From: Hydrangea macrophylla
Taxonomy: Eukaryota > Streptophyta > Magnoliopsida > Cornales > Hydrangeaceae
DNA length: 64,000 nt
Direction: 5' to 3'
Assembly: GCA_033977485.1 (NCBI GenBank)
Contig: CM066998.1
Coordinates: 30,443,501 to 30,507,500, forward strand
In this document: positions 31,901-44,096 of the stretch, piece by piece
Position numbering within the stretch: position 1 is the stretch's first letter
Layout of the letters: the number at the start of each line of letters is the position of its first letter
Notes under the pieces: model-generated
What the model was told of the DNA's origin: nothing
The model's database searches: none
The model's input: only the letters and a program-made list of their open reading frames with translations
Translations under genes and position numbers: made by a program

Positions 31901-32720
31901 TACCACAACCCAAAAGTGCCTTGTTGCCCTTTGATCTACGGGAACTCATGAATCTCTTGCTGGCGTCGGCCCAATCCCATTCTAGGGAAGTAGTTCATTT
32001 TACAAACGATGTTGACAACTGCAAAGTGGATCTCGGGGAACCTGTCTTCATCATTGATCATGTGGACTTCTTCCATGAAGAATCTCCCGATTTCTCCTTC
32101 TTCTAGCTCAGGTATTTGGATTTCAAAGATGGGAGCGTAAAAGCTTCATTACCCCAACTATTGCCGAGGATGATTTTTACCTCCTTCTCATGAATGTACT
32201 TGATCATTTGATGTACAGTGGATGCTACAGCTTTGTTGACATACAACTAGGGCCTCCCGATCAACAAATTGAACGAGGTATTTATATCCATAACTTGAAA
32301 GATGTTGGTGCTAACCAAAGATCCTACCCGGATTTGGAGAGAAATAGTCCCCATCACATTTCTCTTGGTGTTATCGTAAGCCCTTACGGATTACACAGAT
32401 GGTGTGATGACAAAGACATTGACCCCAAAGGCGGTGACAGTCCTTAAAGCACAAACATTTAGGGCAGAGCCTGTATCGACCAGACAGAATGGCACCTGCT
32501 GTCCCTTACATCCAACAATGATGTACAAAGCTTTGTTATGTGTAGACCCTTCCGGTGGTAGGTCTTCATCAGAAAATGTAATGATTGGGTCAGGGGTGAG
32601 TGCGCCTAAGAAAGCCACCATGTCTTCCAGTGCAGCATCGATGGCGACCTCAATTCCTACCAAGGCATTCAACATAGGTTGCCTATGCTTGTAGGATGTT
32701 ACCATGATGTCCCACATCGA
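31901..32720 (-). pseudogene. pol: Ogre-B aspartic protease region
   Basis: The 108-aa minus-strand ORF (32717-32391) contains VPFCLVDTGSALNVC, the D-T-G active site of a retropepsin. Upstream is DPIITFSDEDLPPEGSTHNK, which precedes the protease in plant Tat elements. Continuation of the domain to about 31901 is broken by frame changes. Confidence 0.8.
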
Positions 32721-34470
32721 GAGATGTGCTTAGATTTTCTTCAACTGCTTTATCAACTCATTGTCTTCTTCGACGATCTCATCCATTTTTCCCCTTCCCT
32801 TGTCTTTGACCAGACTTTTTTCGATTGCTTCAGTGGTAGGTTGCGGAGGCTGGTAATGACGGCCTGACCTAGTCAAATGATTAATCTCGGCAGGAGTAGG
32901 CCCTTCTACAGTCCCATCTTCTTTGAACCAGTCACAATCTGTTCACACAAATGGTTTCTCTGGCTCATTCCAGATAGAAGAATCGCTTTCATTGTTGGGA
33001 TCATACCATTTGAGGTCCACTGCCCCTAGATTGTGTTCTTCCGAGAAGAATAGATATTGTTCATCAGCCAGCTATTGCTGCCACTCATCATCCCCTCCTT
33101 TAATTAGATGAATTCCCACAGATTCTGGGATGTCAATGAGGGGTAAAGGTTGACCTAAGTGGGTGATATAGGTAGCAGGGTTGAAGGATACATGGTTGGA
33201 CTCAATGAGGCTGATATTTTGGTGGTTTGGTAGAGGATTTTGAGTGATATGGGGCTAATTTGGAGGTGGCTCAATGATCTTCTGGTCAATGAGGTCTTAG
33301 ATATCATGGAGAAGGTGCATGCAATCATTGGTGTTGTGGCCAGGGGCTTGGTGGTTGGTGCATCTTTTGGATATATCGCAATTTGGCGGGAGCGGGGTAT
33401 TTCGAGACTGGAGTAGTTAGTGGTGGCCCTTTTTAAGGAGGCGATCTAAGGCTGAGGAGAGGGGGATTTTTAATTTGGCGAAGTTGCGAGGAGGCTTCCT
33501 CGAGAAAGGGCGATTGGAGGAGTTAGCTTGGTTGGGAGGTTGTTACGGCCTAGGAGGGTAAGCCATAGGTTGACTGCTAAGGGCATTGACATCCGGAGGG
33601 TTGCGGGAGTAGTTGGGCCTTTTTGACTGACTCGGAGGCTCTTCTTTTTTGATCTTTCCTTCCGTTATGGCGTCTTCGATTCGAGTCCCAACTTCAAACA
33701 ATTCCTCAAAGGTGGAGATGGACTGGTAAAATAATTTCTCATAGTAGAGCGGCTACAGATTCTGGATTAGCATCCTTACCTGTTCCTTTTCAATCGGCCG
33801 GTGGGTTATTTGGGCAACTTTATTCCTCCATTTGCTCAGAAACGCGGTGAAGGATTCATTGTTGCTCTGCTGAGTTGTTTCCAAATCTCTGATAGTGACA
33901 TCAAGTTCTTGGTTGTAGGAGTAGTGATCAACGAATACCCGAACTATGTCTTCCCATGCCCGAGTTTTGGAAGCTTCCAAGGTAAGGAACCATGACAGTG
34001 TAGACTTCGCGAGAGTTTGTGGGAACAGCATTGCAATGTGCTCATGAGTGCAGCTCATTGATTGAAAAATGTTTATACACAGCTTTACATGGCTCTTCGA
34101 ATTTTCGGTTCTATCAAAACGGTCAATGGCAGGCATCTTGAAGTTTTCCGGCAGCTTCAGCTTGACAGGCTCAAAAAGTCCTTCCAAGTCTAGCATGTAA
34201 TCATCAACCCCTTTACTCTTCCTCAATACGCTTTCCAGTTTGTTGACTTTGGCCATTTTCTCTAGGAACTTTTTCTCATATACGAACGGCGGGCCCCCCT
34301 TGAAACCAGTCTTCTTCTCAATGGTGGTGGTGGGAACTCAGGGGGACACTGCTGTCGCTACTATTTCAGTTCTTCCATAAACTTCAAGACCTGGGCCAGG
34401 CTGTCGGATTGCTGGCTTATGGTGGCTCCCAATTCGGTGACCTTGTTTTCTAGCCCTTCATGATTCATGC
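32721..34470 (-). pseudogene. gag: Ogre-B gag
   Basis: The 167-aa ORF 34256-33753 shows the retrotransposon Gag domain: PENFKMPAIDRFDRTENSKS, LSWFLTLEASKTRAWEDIVR and NNESFTAFLSKWRNKVAQI. The N-terminal coiled segment is at 34460-34260 (LENKVTELGATISQQSDSL), interrupted by stops. The C-terminal half to 32721 is decayed, with short ORFs only. Confidence 0.85.
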
Positions 34471-34899
34471 TGAAATAACTTGTTGGGCTAATTCTGACCA
34501 AACGATTATCTGAATTTCTGACCCAGGACGAAGATCCTTGTTGTTGGCTTTGAGAATCTATAGTGACCCTACAGATTCGAGAGGATTCGTATCAGATTCT
34601 GACAGTGATGACTTTAGATAGACAAATGATAGTGATGTTAACAGACGTGGACATGACTTGTATGAGACTGACTGAGATAGTGCGTGCAGACCGATAGGAA
34701 TGATGCATGCAAATGAGACAAGAATGCGGATATAAGCCCTAATCTATATGATGCTCCTATTCTAACAAATAGCAGTTAAACAAATAAGGTCCTAACCATA
34801 TAAAGTGTGCTAACTTTACTTTCCAGTATGATCACCAAAGGATAACATGGGTTTCCAGGGTTTTATGAAGGCTTCTAGGAAAGACTGGGCATTTTTAAA

Positions 34900-35130
34900 T
34901 GGTTTGGACAGAGTTTCGAAGAGAAACTGGCATATTAGGGCATTTCTGGTTGATTTGGACAGAGTTTCGGAGAGAAACTGGCATATCAGGGCATTTCTGG
35001 TTGGTTTGGACAGAGTTTCTAGGAAAAACGGGTTAATGTGGTTATATCTGGGATATCTGGACAGAGTTTCTGGGAAAAACTGGTTAATGTGGTTATATCT
35101 GGGATATCTGGACAGATTTTCTGGGAGAAG
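34900..35130. repeat. 51-bp tandem repeat in Ogre-B leader
   Basis: The phrase TTTGGACAGAGTTTC (or TCTGGACAGAGTTTC) recurs at 34903, 34954, 35005, 35056 and 35107, an exact 51-bp period. Because 51 is a multiple of three, the array is open on both strands and reads as a 17-residue repeat (LDRVSKRNWHIRAFLV style). Confidence 0.85.
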
Positions 35131-35753
35131 CAGGTTGATGTGGCGGGAGCATGTGATGATGGTGATCATACTGTCTAGCAGGTTTTCATACTCCTATGTC
35201 TTAGGACCGACAAACAAGGTTTGCGGTGTATATCTTTGTGAGCATAGAGCAGACATCGTTGTCATAGTGCCTACTCAGTTCAACTCAATGTGATCACATG
35301 TGAGTGATTGCCTTGGGAATCATAAGAAAGAGGTTCTACCTCGTGCCACATAAGCGTCTACACCGCGCAGGTAATCTCGTCAGGGCATACAGTAGTTATA
35401 TCACATTGTTTTATCTGAAAAGATAAATGAACAGTCCTATGAAAGGTTCTATAGAAATCTATATGCAAAGGCTGGGTTTTAGTCAGAGAGGGTCCATTGA
35501 CGAGAGTTCCAATATACTGTTAGAGAGATGTACGAAGGTTTTTACTCTTTTTGATATACCTTAGAAAGTACAGTATCAACGGTGACTTATGCCCTGGTAC
35601 AGCAAGACCTGAACAATGTCAGCGCCGAGTTTCAGACACAGTCGGAGGGGAAATGCAGAAGTGCAATGCAGTGAACCAGACACAGTAAAAAGATGATTTT
35701 AAGGATGCTTCTTGTGAGTCAAACCTCTGTATTATTTTGTTTTGAAAATAAAT

Positions 35754-35772
35754 GTTCCCAGCAGAGTCGCCA
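35754..35772 (-). promoter_or_regulatory. Primer-binding site of Ogre-B
   Basis: Three bases inside the 5' LTR, the minus strand reads TGGCGACTCTGCTGGGAAC. It begins TGG, complementary to a tRNA CCA end. As I recall, Ogre-like elements use a tRNA-Arg primer; the match should be checked against plant tRNAs. Confidence 0.7.
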
Positions 35773-35775
35773 GAT

Positions 35776-38700
35776 TGTGGACACGCGGAATCGATCATCC
35801 ACTCTTTTTAGTTTTAGGTTTTGACAATGTTTTGAAAAGGAAAAAAAGGGTCTGTTGAAAACAGATATAGAGTCGCCACTTGGTCTTTAAGGAACCAAGA
35901 AACCTAATTTTGACTCACCCAAATGGATAAAGGGCACCAGCCCTTCATAACCAAAGAACTTGGCTCGGGATTTTGGTACGAGAGAGGAAGGAGCCTTTGT
36001 CGCGACTAAAACACCCTCAACTCGCCCCGTCTTTCGACGGGCCTTAATTAGCATCCAAATAATCATCTTATACTATGTATGGTTCGACAATTAATACTAT
36101 GATAGTATATTACATCACACAAGAATTTTGAAATGGAAGATCAAAAGATAAGATATCGTTCATAAGATCTTAGCCAAATATCATGCAATGCGAAAGTGAA
36201 AGATCACACGAATAAACCTAGGAAAATTGTCTAATCATATATCAAGTAATCAAGTTTTCCTAATCTAAGGTGACATGAATTGTTCTTGAAGCAAATAATC
36301 AAAGAGATCAAAATATGCTTAGCAAGCTAGAGTGATGCATGTTAATCTTTGGGAAAAAGAAGATCTCTCAAAAGTCCCAAATCTTGCATGAATGCAATGT
36401 ATGATCCTCGAATGTGCAAAGGTTGTAGTGTGTTTGTGTACATAGGTTCCTAGAATAACTTAGAAGTCTAGAATGTTTATGAATGAATGAAGAAAATCAT
36501 CATGGGATATGTACAAGTATAGTATGGACTACTTCCTAAGACATGAGTTAATTTGGAGTGCATATAAGCATCAAATCAAAGAATGAAAGTAAAAGTGTGC
36601 TTGCTGTGAATAGTGGACAGAACAGTAATATGATCTTTTGGAAATTGAAAAGAGGGGTTAGGAATGTTTTCAATGCATGATTTTTTTACAGAGATCTTCC
36701 TTATTGTGTCTAGAACATAACCCAAGAAGCCAATATTTAATAACTATTACAGATTGAGAGAAATCATATGAACAATAGTGGTTGCTCAGAAACAGAGTTC
36801 GTACTATCGACTGAAATGTCAAAAAATCTTAGAAAATGAAAACAAATGATCTGGGGGGCCATTCGTTTTGGAAAAGTTTTCTGTAAAACAAGTTGAAAGT
36901 CAACCTAGCTACAGTGACAACAGAGGCAGAATGTTTGGAAGGAATGTTTGTACAAAAATGGACCCCTTTAAAGTGCTTCCAAGTCAAGCCAAAAATCATG
37001 GGTGTTCCATAATGAGTTAGAAAGACTTTCCAAGTGGTCTTGCATTCATATATTGAGTATTGAACCCAAAACAATTCTTTGAAGTTAAATGACTCACAGT
37101 TTTGAAGGTTTTGAGAAAACAAGGTTTATTTCTTGAAATTAAAATGAGGGGTTTAAGAGGGAGTTTTGAAATGGGGGTTTTCAAAACATATTTTCAATAT
37201 TTAATGAAGATTATAACCACTTAAAATGTCAACATTTGACTCACATCAAGAACCTCCAAGATTATTGGAAAGTATTATTTCCATTTTAAAGACAACTTCA
37301 TGAATACATAGGAATGTATTGGAGTTGGAATCATCATCTATCAAACATGTTTTTGAGGTAAAGAGCTACTATCTATAAGGATTCACTCAACCCAAACTAT
37401 ATGTCATCATCTAGATGATGATAGACTAGTAAGTAAATAAAGAAAACAAAAAAAGAAATGAGGTAGGAGAAGATGAACAATAAAGCAAGCAAATAAGTAT
37501 ATAAACAATCAATAGATGATATTCAATGATGTATTGGACTTGTAGCTTGGTGTTTCACTCATATGTGGTGACATTGGACATGGAAGTAGCTTCCTCACTC
37601 TTAAATGGTCACTAAAATGGTGGTTGGGTGTATTGAATATGAAGTACATGGAAGTAATGAAGTAAATAACAAAGTTTAGAACTTACTCTTTTGTTTGGAA
37701 ATCAAAGAAGGAAGCTTCTTTTCTCTCTACTCTAATCTTATCTCTACAACTTTCTCTCTAAAACTTTTCAAAGCTTGCATTTGACACCCCCATAATGAGA
37801 AGTCAAGGGGGGTTTATATAAGCCAATTTGGGGTGGTTTTGGGGTTTTAGAAGTACTCCCATTGGTCCTAAACGTCTGTGAACATAGAACTACGTCATTT
37901 TGGTTTCCAATTAATCAAAATGAACCCCCAAAAGAAATAACAAAAATGTACCATTCTGGGGGAGAGTGCCGCGACGACACTGGGCCTGTGCCACAACGGC
38001 AGTGTGCCAGTGCCATGGCGGCACTGCTCCTCACTCGTCCAGATAATCCTTTTTAGGCCCCCAGAGATTTCGGTATTCGCGAAAGGCCCTATTTCATATG
38101 AAATTCACAAAAAATGCATACGAGCTCCAAATTGAGGTTGTGATGTACCGTTGGAAAGGTAATGGAGTCTATTTTATATGAAAAATAGTTCAGAGATAGG
38201 TCACCTTGAAGGGTTTTGCGGTATTCGCGATAAAAGCCAATTTCATCGCCTTTTTCACCTTCAGAAATTCATAATAAATTCGTTTGAAATTAAAAAATTA
38301 TGTGCAATATACCATTGGAAAGCTATTGACCTCTAGTATCTATGAAAAATGTTTGAAAAATGATACGGTGCTCCGGTTTTAATGTCAATTTTTGGTCAAA
38401 CTGGTCAAACTTGGGATTCCCGGGAAGTTCTGGAAACCTCTGGGAGCTCCCAGGAGCTGACGTTTTTGTTTTGATTTTCTTTTAAAACTCATTATAATAC
38501 TTTCTGCATTATCTAGATTGATCCCGGAACTTTTCGATGAATTTGGACGACTCCGGTCAAACCTCGGTCAAACTTGGTCAAACTTGGTTAAACCGGTCAA
38601 CGGGGACTTTCTGGGAACTTCCGGGACTTCTGGGGGTCTCTGGGAGCCGACGATTTTATCTGGTCTTGCTTTAGAACTCATTTTATTGTTTTTCTTACGA

Positions 38701-38890
38701 CGTAGCGCGTTTCCAGAATATTTGGTCCGAATTCGGAAGCGTTCGGGCTTTCAGGGATATTTTGGTCATTCTGAGCATTTTGAGAGATAGAACTAACTTC
38801 CAGGAGTCCTTTTTGAGTCTTTTCGATCATTATGAACCACCAAGCTATGGGTCTCCTAAATCTGATAGCCGACAAAATGGGGTGTCTACA
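35776..38890 (-). repeat. Ogre-B 5' LTR
   Basis: On the minus strand it starts TGTAGACACCCCATTTTG at 38890 and ends CGCGTGTCCACA at 35776: 3115 bp with TG...CA ends. Its last 380 bp match 23270-23649, and its whole length corresponds to the Ogre-A 3' LTR. A TATA box lies at about 37822-37813 (minus CTTATATAAA), giving a long U3 with several GGGAACTTCCGGGAC-type and GGTCAAAC repeats (38400-38650). Confidence 0.9.
37813..37822 (-). promoter_or_regulatory. TATA box in Ogre-B 5' LTR
   Basis: Minus-strand GGCTTATATAAACC, aligned with GGCTTATAAATGAG at 45091 in the Ogre-A LTR. Conservation of the site in both copies supports a promoter role. Confidence 0.6.
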
Positions 38891-40480
38891 GATTACCTGC
38901 GCGATGTAGACGCTTATGTGGCATAGAACAGAACCTCTTTCTTATGATTCCCAAGGCAATCACTCACATGTGATCACATTGAGTTGACCTGCCTAGACAC
39001 CATGATAAGGATGTCTGCTCCGGGCTCACAAAGATATACACCACAAACCTTGTTTGTTGGTCCTAAGACATAGTAGTATGAAAACTTGCTAGATAGTACT
39101 ATCACCATCATCACATGCTCTTATCGTATACACCTGTTTCTCCCAGAAACTCTCCCCAACTCATCCGTATATCCCCGTTTTCCCCAGAAACTCTGTCCAA
39201 TTTACCCAAATTTCCTAGAAATACCTATTTCTTTAAAAAATTCTATCCAAATATCCCAGATTTCCCAAAAAATACCTGTTTCTCTCATAAACTCTGCCCA
39301 ATCCCTCAAATTACCTAGAAATCTCAGATTTTTCCAATAACTCTGATATACTTGTTTATCCCAAAAACTCTGTCTGAATCACCCAGATATTCCCGCTTTT
39401 CCCAGAAATCCTATGCGAACTCCCTAGGTATCTTTTGCTTCACCTAAAATTCCAGAAAATCCATGTTTCTCCTCAACCTCTACCGAAGCTTCCCAGAAAT
39501 TCCCATTTCCTAGAAACTCACCCAAATATACTTGTTTCTCCCAAAACACTACCCGAACTATCCAAATATCCCTGCCTCCCTTAGTAACTGTGACTATGTC
39601 ACCCAGAAACCCCTGTTTCACCTAGAAACTCTGAAATTCCTGTTTCTCCCAGAAACTCTCATATACACCAGTTTCTCCCAGAAACTCTATCCAATCTGCC
39701 TAGATCTCCCAGAAATCCATGTTTCTCCCAAAAACCTTGAAATCCCTACTTTCCCAGAAACTTTTCCCAATTTACCTTATTTCTCCTAAAAACTCTGATT
39801 TTTTAGTTTTTCCCAAAAACTCGATCCAATTCACCAGGAAATACCTGTTTCATCTAGAAACTCTGTCCAAATCACCTAGATTTCACAAAAATCCCTATTT
39901 CTCCTATAAACTCCTTCCGAATCTCCTAAATATCCCAGAAAATCTATGTTTCTTCCAGAAAATTCCAATTCTCTCCTACTGGTTATCATACTAGAAAAAA
40001 GGTTAGCACACTCTGTAAGACTAGGACCTTACTTGCTTAACTGCTATATGTTAGAAGTAGGGGCATCATATAGATTAGGGCTTGCATCCACATGCTAGTC
40101 TCATATGTATACACCATTCCTATCAGTCTACATGCACGTACATCTCGTTAGTCTCACAAGTGTCAGTCTCTACACATCAAATGCATACGTATCATCATCC
40201 TCACTTAGCTCAATCATTGTAAAGAAGTCGTATACTCAGCGTCCTCGGTTCGCATCGTTAAATACTTCAAAATTTTGATTATCTCTTCTGGATAGGAGTC
40301 CATAAGAAGTGTTTCGTTTGGTTGTTTACTTCTATTTGCATAAAACTGTAGGGGTAAGGACACTGTTGCATCTCCCCGAATTCATTGTCATGATCGCGGG
40401 CTAGCCCAGGCTATCATAAACCCACTAATGGCCTACCAAGCTATAGAAGGGAAAATGAACAAACTATAAACCACTGTGAA
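38891..40480 (+). other. Ogre-A leader, right part
   Basis: Resumes exactly where 23269 stopped. 38896-39110 and 39990-40250 match the Ogre-B leader inverted (for example the TGTGATCACATTGAGTTGA phrase). Between them is an expanded degenerate repeat block. No gene; plus-strand ORFs here are repeat translations. Confidence 0.75.
39115..39990. repeat. Degenerate TTTCTCCCAGAAACTCT repeat block in Ogre-A leader
   Basis: More than fifteen diverged copies of a CCCAGAAACTCTGTCCAA-like phrase, the complement of the Ogre-B 51-bp repeat, but irregular and much longer in total. The array has expanded and decayed in this older copy. Confidence 0.7.
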
Positions 40481-41035
40481 AAGCTAAGTTTAATGATAAG
40501 CCGATTTGAGAAGATGGTGCAGAGCATCAATAAAGGAAAGTATGGGTTGTCTGACGCCGTCTATCCAAGCCCATTTCCACATCCTAATCCGTACTTGTAT
40601 CCAAGCCCATACCCTAGCCTTGGTAATCCTAGTCCATATCCGAACCCAAGAGCCACTCCAAGGATCCACTTGAACTCAAAGTTTAAAAAAGCCCACAAAC
40701 CAAGAACCTTTACCAACTTGGGTATGCCATTGTTTGTAATCCTTGATAGTCTTATAAAAAGGGGGCATCTCCAACTCCTTTAGCCTCGTGCTGGTATCCC
40801 TTCGCCTAACTGTAACCTGTCCAAATGTTGTGCCTACTACCAAGGCCCATGCCACGACACCGATAGCTGCATGCGCCTTTGCCATGATATCCAAGACCTC
40901 ATCGATAAGAAAATCATCGAGCTATTGCCCATCCAACCCTATGTCAACCAAAATGTCAGCTTCATTGAACCTAAAACCCATGGCTTATTCGTTCAAATGA
41001 GCTCCTTCGTTGAGGCCCATGAATGTTGAACCTGT
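40481..41035 (+). pseudogene. gag: Ogre-A gag C-terminal remnant
   Basis: The plus-strand ORF at 40493-40783 starts ISRFEKMVQSINKGKYGLSD and has a Pro/Tyr-rich repeat (PYPSLGNPSPYPNP). After a stop it continues CAYYQGPCHDTDSCMRLCHD and IQDLIDKKIIELLP, a degenerate version of the Cys/His knuckle at the end of Tat-type Gag. Protease, RT, RNase H and integrase are all missing from Ogre-A, so a large internal deletion follows. Confidence 0.7.
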
Positions 41036-42680
41036 GCAAGTGAAGTGGTGGTGTTTGGGACTTTTGCTAGCAAAACAAATGAGGTTGCTCTTTCGAAAAA
41101 AGAAGAAAAAAAAAGAATAAGCGAGTCACCACGACACTCTATTTGAGACTAGGTCGAGTCTAGTCAAGTCTGTTAAATGTTTTGAGTCTATTTCAAGTTT
41201 AGTCTTGTTATCAAGTCCGTCTGTCATCGAGTTGTTATGGGTCTGTGTTGAGCAATGTAATCCCTCTCTTTTGCTAATGGAATGAAATCACATTTTGCTT
41301 AACCTAATGTGTCTAGTCATAAATGCATGAATCACTGAACTAAAGTGTCACTTTCAAATTACCATGAATATTACTTTGCTAATAATTTTTGCATAAAAAC
41401 AAAAAAAATAATCCTGAAAGGTCAAAGTCGATTTCTCACTGACCCCAAAGAAGAGCCAAGAATTGAATAGTATTTACTTTAAGAATTTAAAAGATGCTCT
41501 TGCCTCAATCTTTAAAAGACATACTTAGAACTGACTTAGGGCTTGCCCAACACCTTTTTTCACCATTTCAAAGCCTTGGGCCCAACCTAATTGATAGCTA
41601 TGCGAATCTATGCAGATTTGATCCTAGATGGCAACCAAACATTTTTAATGAGTTTCTTCTCTCCTTCAAAAAAGAAAAGAAAAAAATGACAAAAAAAGAA
41701 GGATGGCTTGCTAGGTCAAAAATCTGAAAGGACGCCTAGGCAAAAATTAGAGCTAAATTCAAAGTGAGCAGTAACAAAAGAAAGAAAAGTGCTCGCTAGG
41801 TCACCTCACTGGTGCCTAGGAAAAAGGTTATGAGTATTTGAAAATTAAAGTCACGGTCCTTGCCTCAAGCCAGAAATCACCTTCCACACTAGGGGCAAAC
41901 TTTGGCTACCCACCTTGTTTGCCTAAATTTTACTATCTACCTTCGGTCACCTACCTTGTTTGCCCAAAACCTCTACTAAATAATCGTTCAAACTAGGGGA
42001 AAAATTTGGTCACCCACCTCGTTTGCCTATGAATTCCACTTTCTACACCTCAAACTAGGGGCAAACTCTGTTTGCCTGACACGAAGCCTTCACACCAAGG
42101 GCGAGTTTTCAAGTCACCAAGTTGTTTTGAAAATTTTAAAATGGAGCATCTTTTATTCTAAAGCTAAGGCACTAATTCAAAGCACTTGCTGGGAGAAGTA
42201 GAGAATTGATTAGATCAATAAGGAGGAATTTTCATAAATCATATTTATTAGCAAAGTGCTATCATATTAAGATGAGGAGTGAACATAAAAGATAAGCAGT
42301 ACATCATTTATAACAGAGGCATATTGGATCATGGCAATTTAAGAATTTCATGCCCAAGTCAATCCTTGTTTGTTTGAGTCAATAGTTATTTAATCAAAAA
42401 TATGCCAGAGATCGAGGTTTCATACAAACTAACCCAACTTTCCTTGTGACCGTCATTCCTGTTAAGTCCATTCGTCCCGATGGTCTCGAAAGTATGGGTT
42501 TTAAAAATTATGAATACAAGCAGAAGTACCAAACATCATTACTGCACCAGTCAAGGTCTTAACATGAGAAGTGTCCCAAGTACGAGTGGCGTAAACTCGT
42601 AAGTGGTTGTAAACTACAACTGATAGTTGTTTCTCAAGGCGGCTGATCGGAGGAAATATCACCAACACCAAGAAATTATT
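41036..42680 (+). other. Ogre-A 3' internal region
   Basis: Matches the Ogre-B region downstream of integrase (27156-28000) inverted, with the CACCTTGTTTGCC and GCTAGGTCA...CGCCTAGGC units at 41700-42110. The short plus-strand ORF at 41494-41727 shows no domain. Confidence 0.6.
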
Positions 42681-42689
42681 GATGATCCA

Positions 42690-43440
42690 ATCAGAGTCTA
42701 GATGTGTTGATGAGGTGCGTTGTTGAGGTATTTTAGGGCCCAGAGTCTAGATGTATTGATAAGATGTGTTGTTGAGGTGTTTTAGGGCTCAGAGTCTAGG
42801 TTTGCTGATGAGATGTGTTATTAAGAAGTTTTAGGGCTCAAAATCTAGGTTTGCTGATGAGATGTGTTATTAAGGTATTTTAGGGCTCAAAGTCTAGATG
42901 TGTTGTTGAGGAGCATCAGATGTGCCGAGGAGCATCAGATGTGTTGAGGAACTTCGTTGAAGTGTCGCGGAGCATCGGATGTGTTGAGGAACATCATTAA
43001 AGAGTAGAGGAGCAACAAATTTGTTGAGGAACATCATTGAAGAGTGGAGGATCATCAGATGTGTTGAGGAGCATTATTGAAGAGGAGCATCAGATGTGTT
43101 GAGGAGCATCAGATGTGTTGCAGATCATTGTTGAAGAGTTGAGGAGCATCATATGTATTGAGGAGCGTCGTTGAAGGAGCATCAGCTGTGTTGAGGAGTG
43201 TCATTGAAGGAGCATCAGATGTGTTGAAAAGCATCAGAAGAGTTGAAAAACATCATTGAAAAGTCGAGGAACATCATTAAAGATTTGAGGAGCAACATTA
43301 AGATTTGAAGAACACCGTTGAGAATCAAAAAGCATTAAGAAGCACCGTCAAAGATTTGAGGAACAACATAAGTGCCGTTGAGAATTGAGGATCATCATTG
43401 AAATTTGTGAAGCACTGTTGAGAGTTTGAGAGTCACCGAG
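42690..43440. repeat. GAGGAGCATCAGATGTGTT repeat block in Ogre-A
   Basis: First four copies of a ~65-bp unit with GAGTCTAGaTgTGTTGATGAG and TTTTAGGGCTCA, then about twenty short irregular units of GAGGAGCATCAGATGTGTT and ATCATTGAAGAGT. Nothing comparable is left in Ogre-B, where this part is deleted or replaced. Confidence 0.75.
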
Positions 43441-44096
43441 ACCATAGTATCATGATTAAGAGGAGCACGAGTCAAGTCTAAAGGATCACTTCACTCACCA
43501 AACACAACAAATTAAGCATAGCATGACACATAGCCCATCAGTCACGGCACACACAAATCATAAAGCCCACTAGGAGTGGCAAATACACCACAAGCACTCT
43601 TTTGAGCACTGTAATATCACTTTGAGCACCACGCTTTTCCATGGGTAATACCCCTGGGTCAAGATCCCTCATAAGTCTATTAGTCATAGCGAAGCATAGA
43701 TAACCAAGCCCACTGAGAGTGGCAAATACACAGAACACAGTACTAGGCCCACAAAGCACTTTAGAGCACAACCTCAGGCATGACACGTATCATTTTAGCT
43801 CACCATAACATAACATCATCCCCGTATAGCATCTGCTTGATTGTGGTGTATTTGCATGTGTTTGGTTCTTTGTGCCCTGAACTACGGCTTGGTCTAATTC
43901 CCCTTGGGATACGTAGGCAGCTTACGCAGAGCACGACCAGGACTATCCTCAGCACTGGTTTCTTTTTCTTGAATTTTTCGCAACGCACTTGTTTTTATCC
44001 TAAATCTTTAGCCTCCAAAAGTCTTATCTCTTCAAGGCTTTGGCACTCGCTTATGACACGTGTTTCCTCGCAAGTTCATTTCAAAGAGGGGCAAAC
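43441..44096 (+). other. Ogre-A pre-LTR region with polypurine tract
   Basis: Contains two copies of GCCCACT(A/G)(G/A)GAGTGGCAAATACAC (about 43566 and 43708). It ends CAAAGAGGGGCAAAC (44082-44096), the likely polypurine primer right before the LTR. Short ORFs on both strands are not credible genes. Confidence 0.6.

Larger units (their letters stand above)
34471..35775 (-). other. Ogre-B leader
   Basis: Untranslated leader between PBS and gag on the minus strand. It matches the Ogre-A leader (22927-23269 plus 38891 onward) in inverted orientation. The 51-bp repeats are listed separately. The plus-strand ORF at 34847-35293 and the minus ORF at 34816-35169 are repeat translations. Confidence 0.75.
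23270..38890 (-). mobile_element. Ogre-B, Ty3-gypsy Tat/Ogre-type retrotransposon (minus strand), 3' LTR truncated
   Basis: On the minus strand the order is 5' LTR (38890-35776), PBS, leader, gag, protease, RT-RNase H, a second RNase H, integrase, a repeat-bearing 3' region, an extra ORF in antisense, and the last ~380 bp of the 3' LTR. The dual RNase H and the extra ORF point to the Tat lineage. The target duplication GATTA flanks it. A solo LTR (25792-27155) is nested in the 3' part. Many stops and frameshifts make it inactive. The missing U3 and polypurine tract suggest a deletion at 23650. Confidence 0.9.

Noticed and set aside
34847..35293. 148-aa plus-strand ORF as a gene
   Set aside because: It reads through the 51-bp leader repeat of Ogre-B, whose period is a multiple of three, so an open frame is expected.
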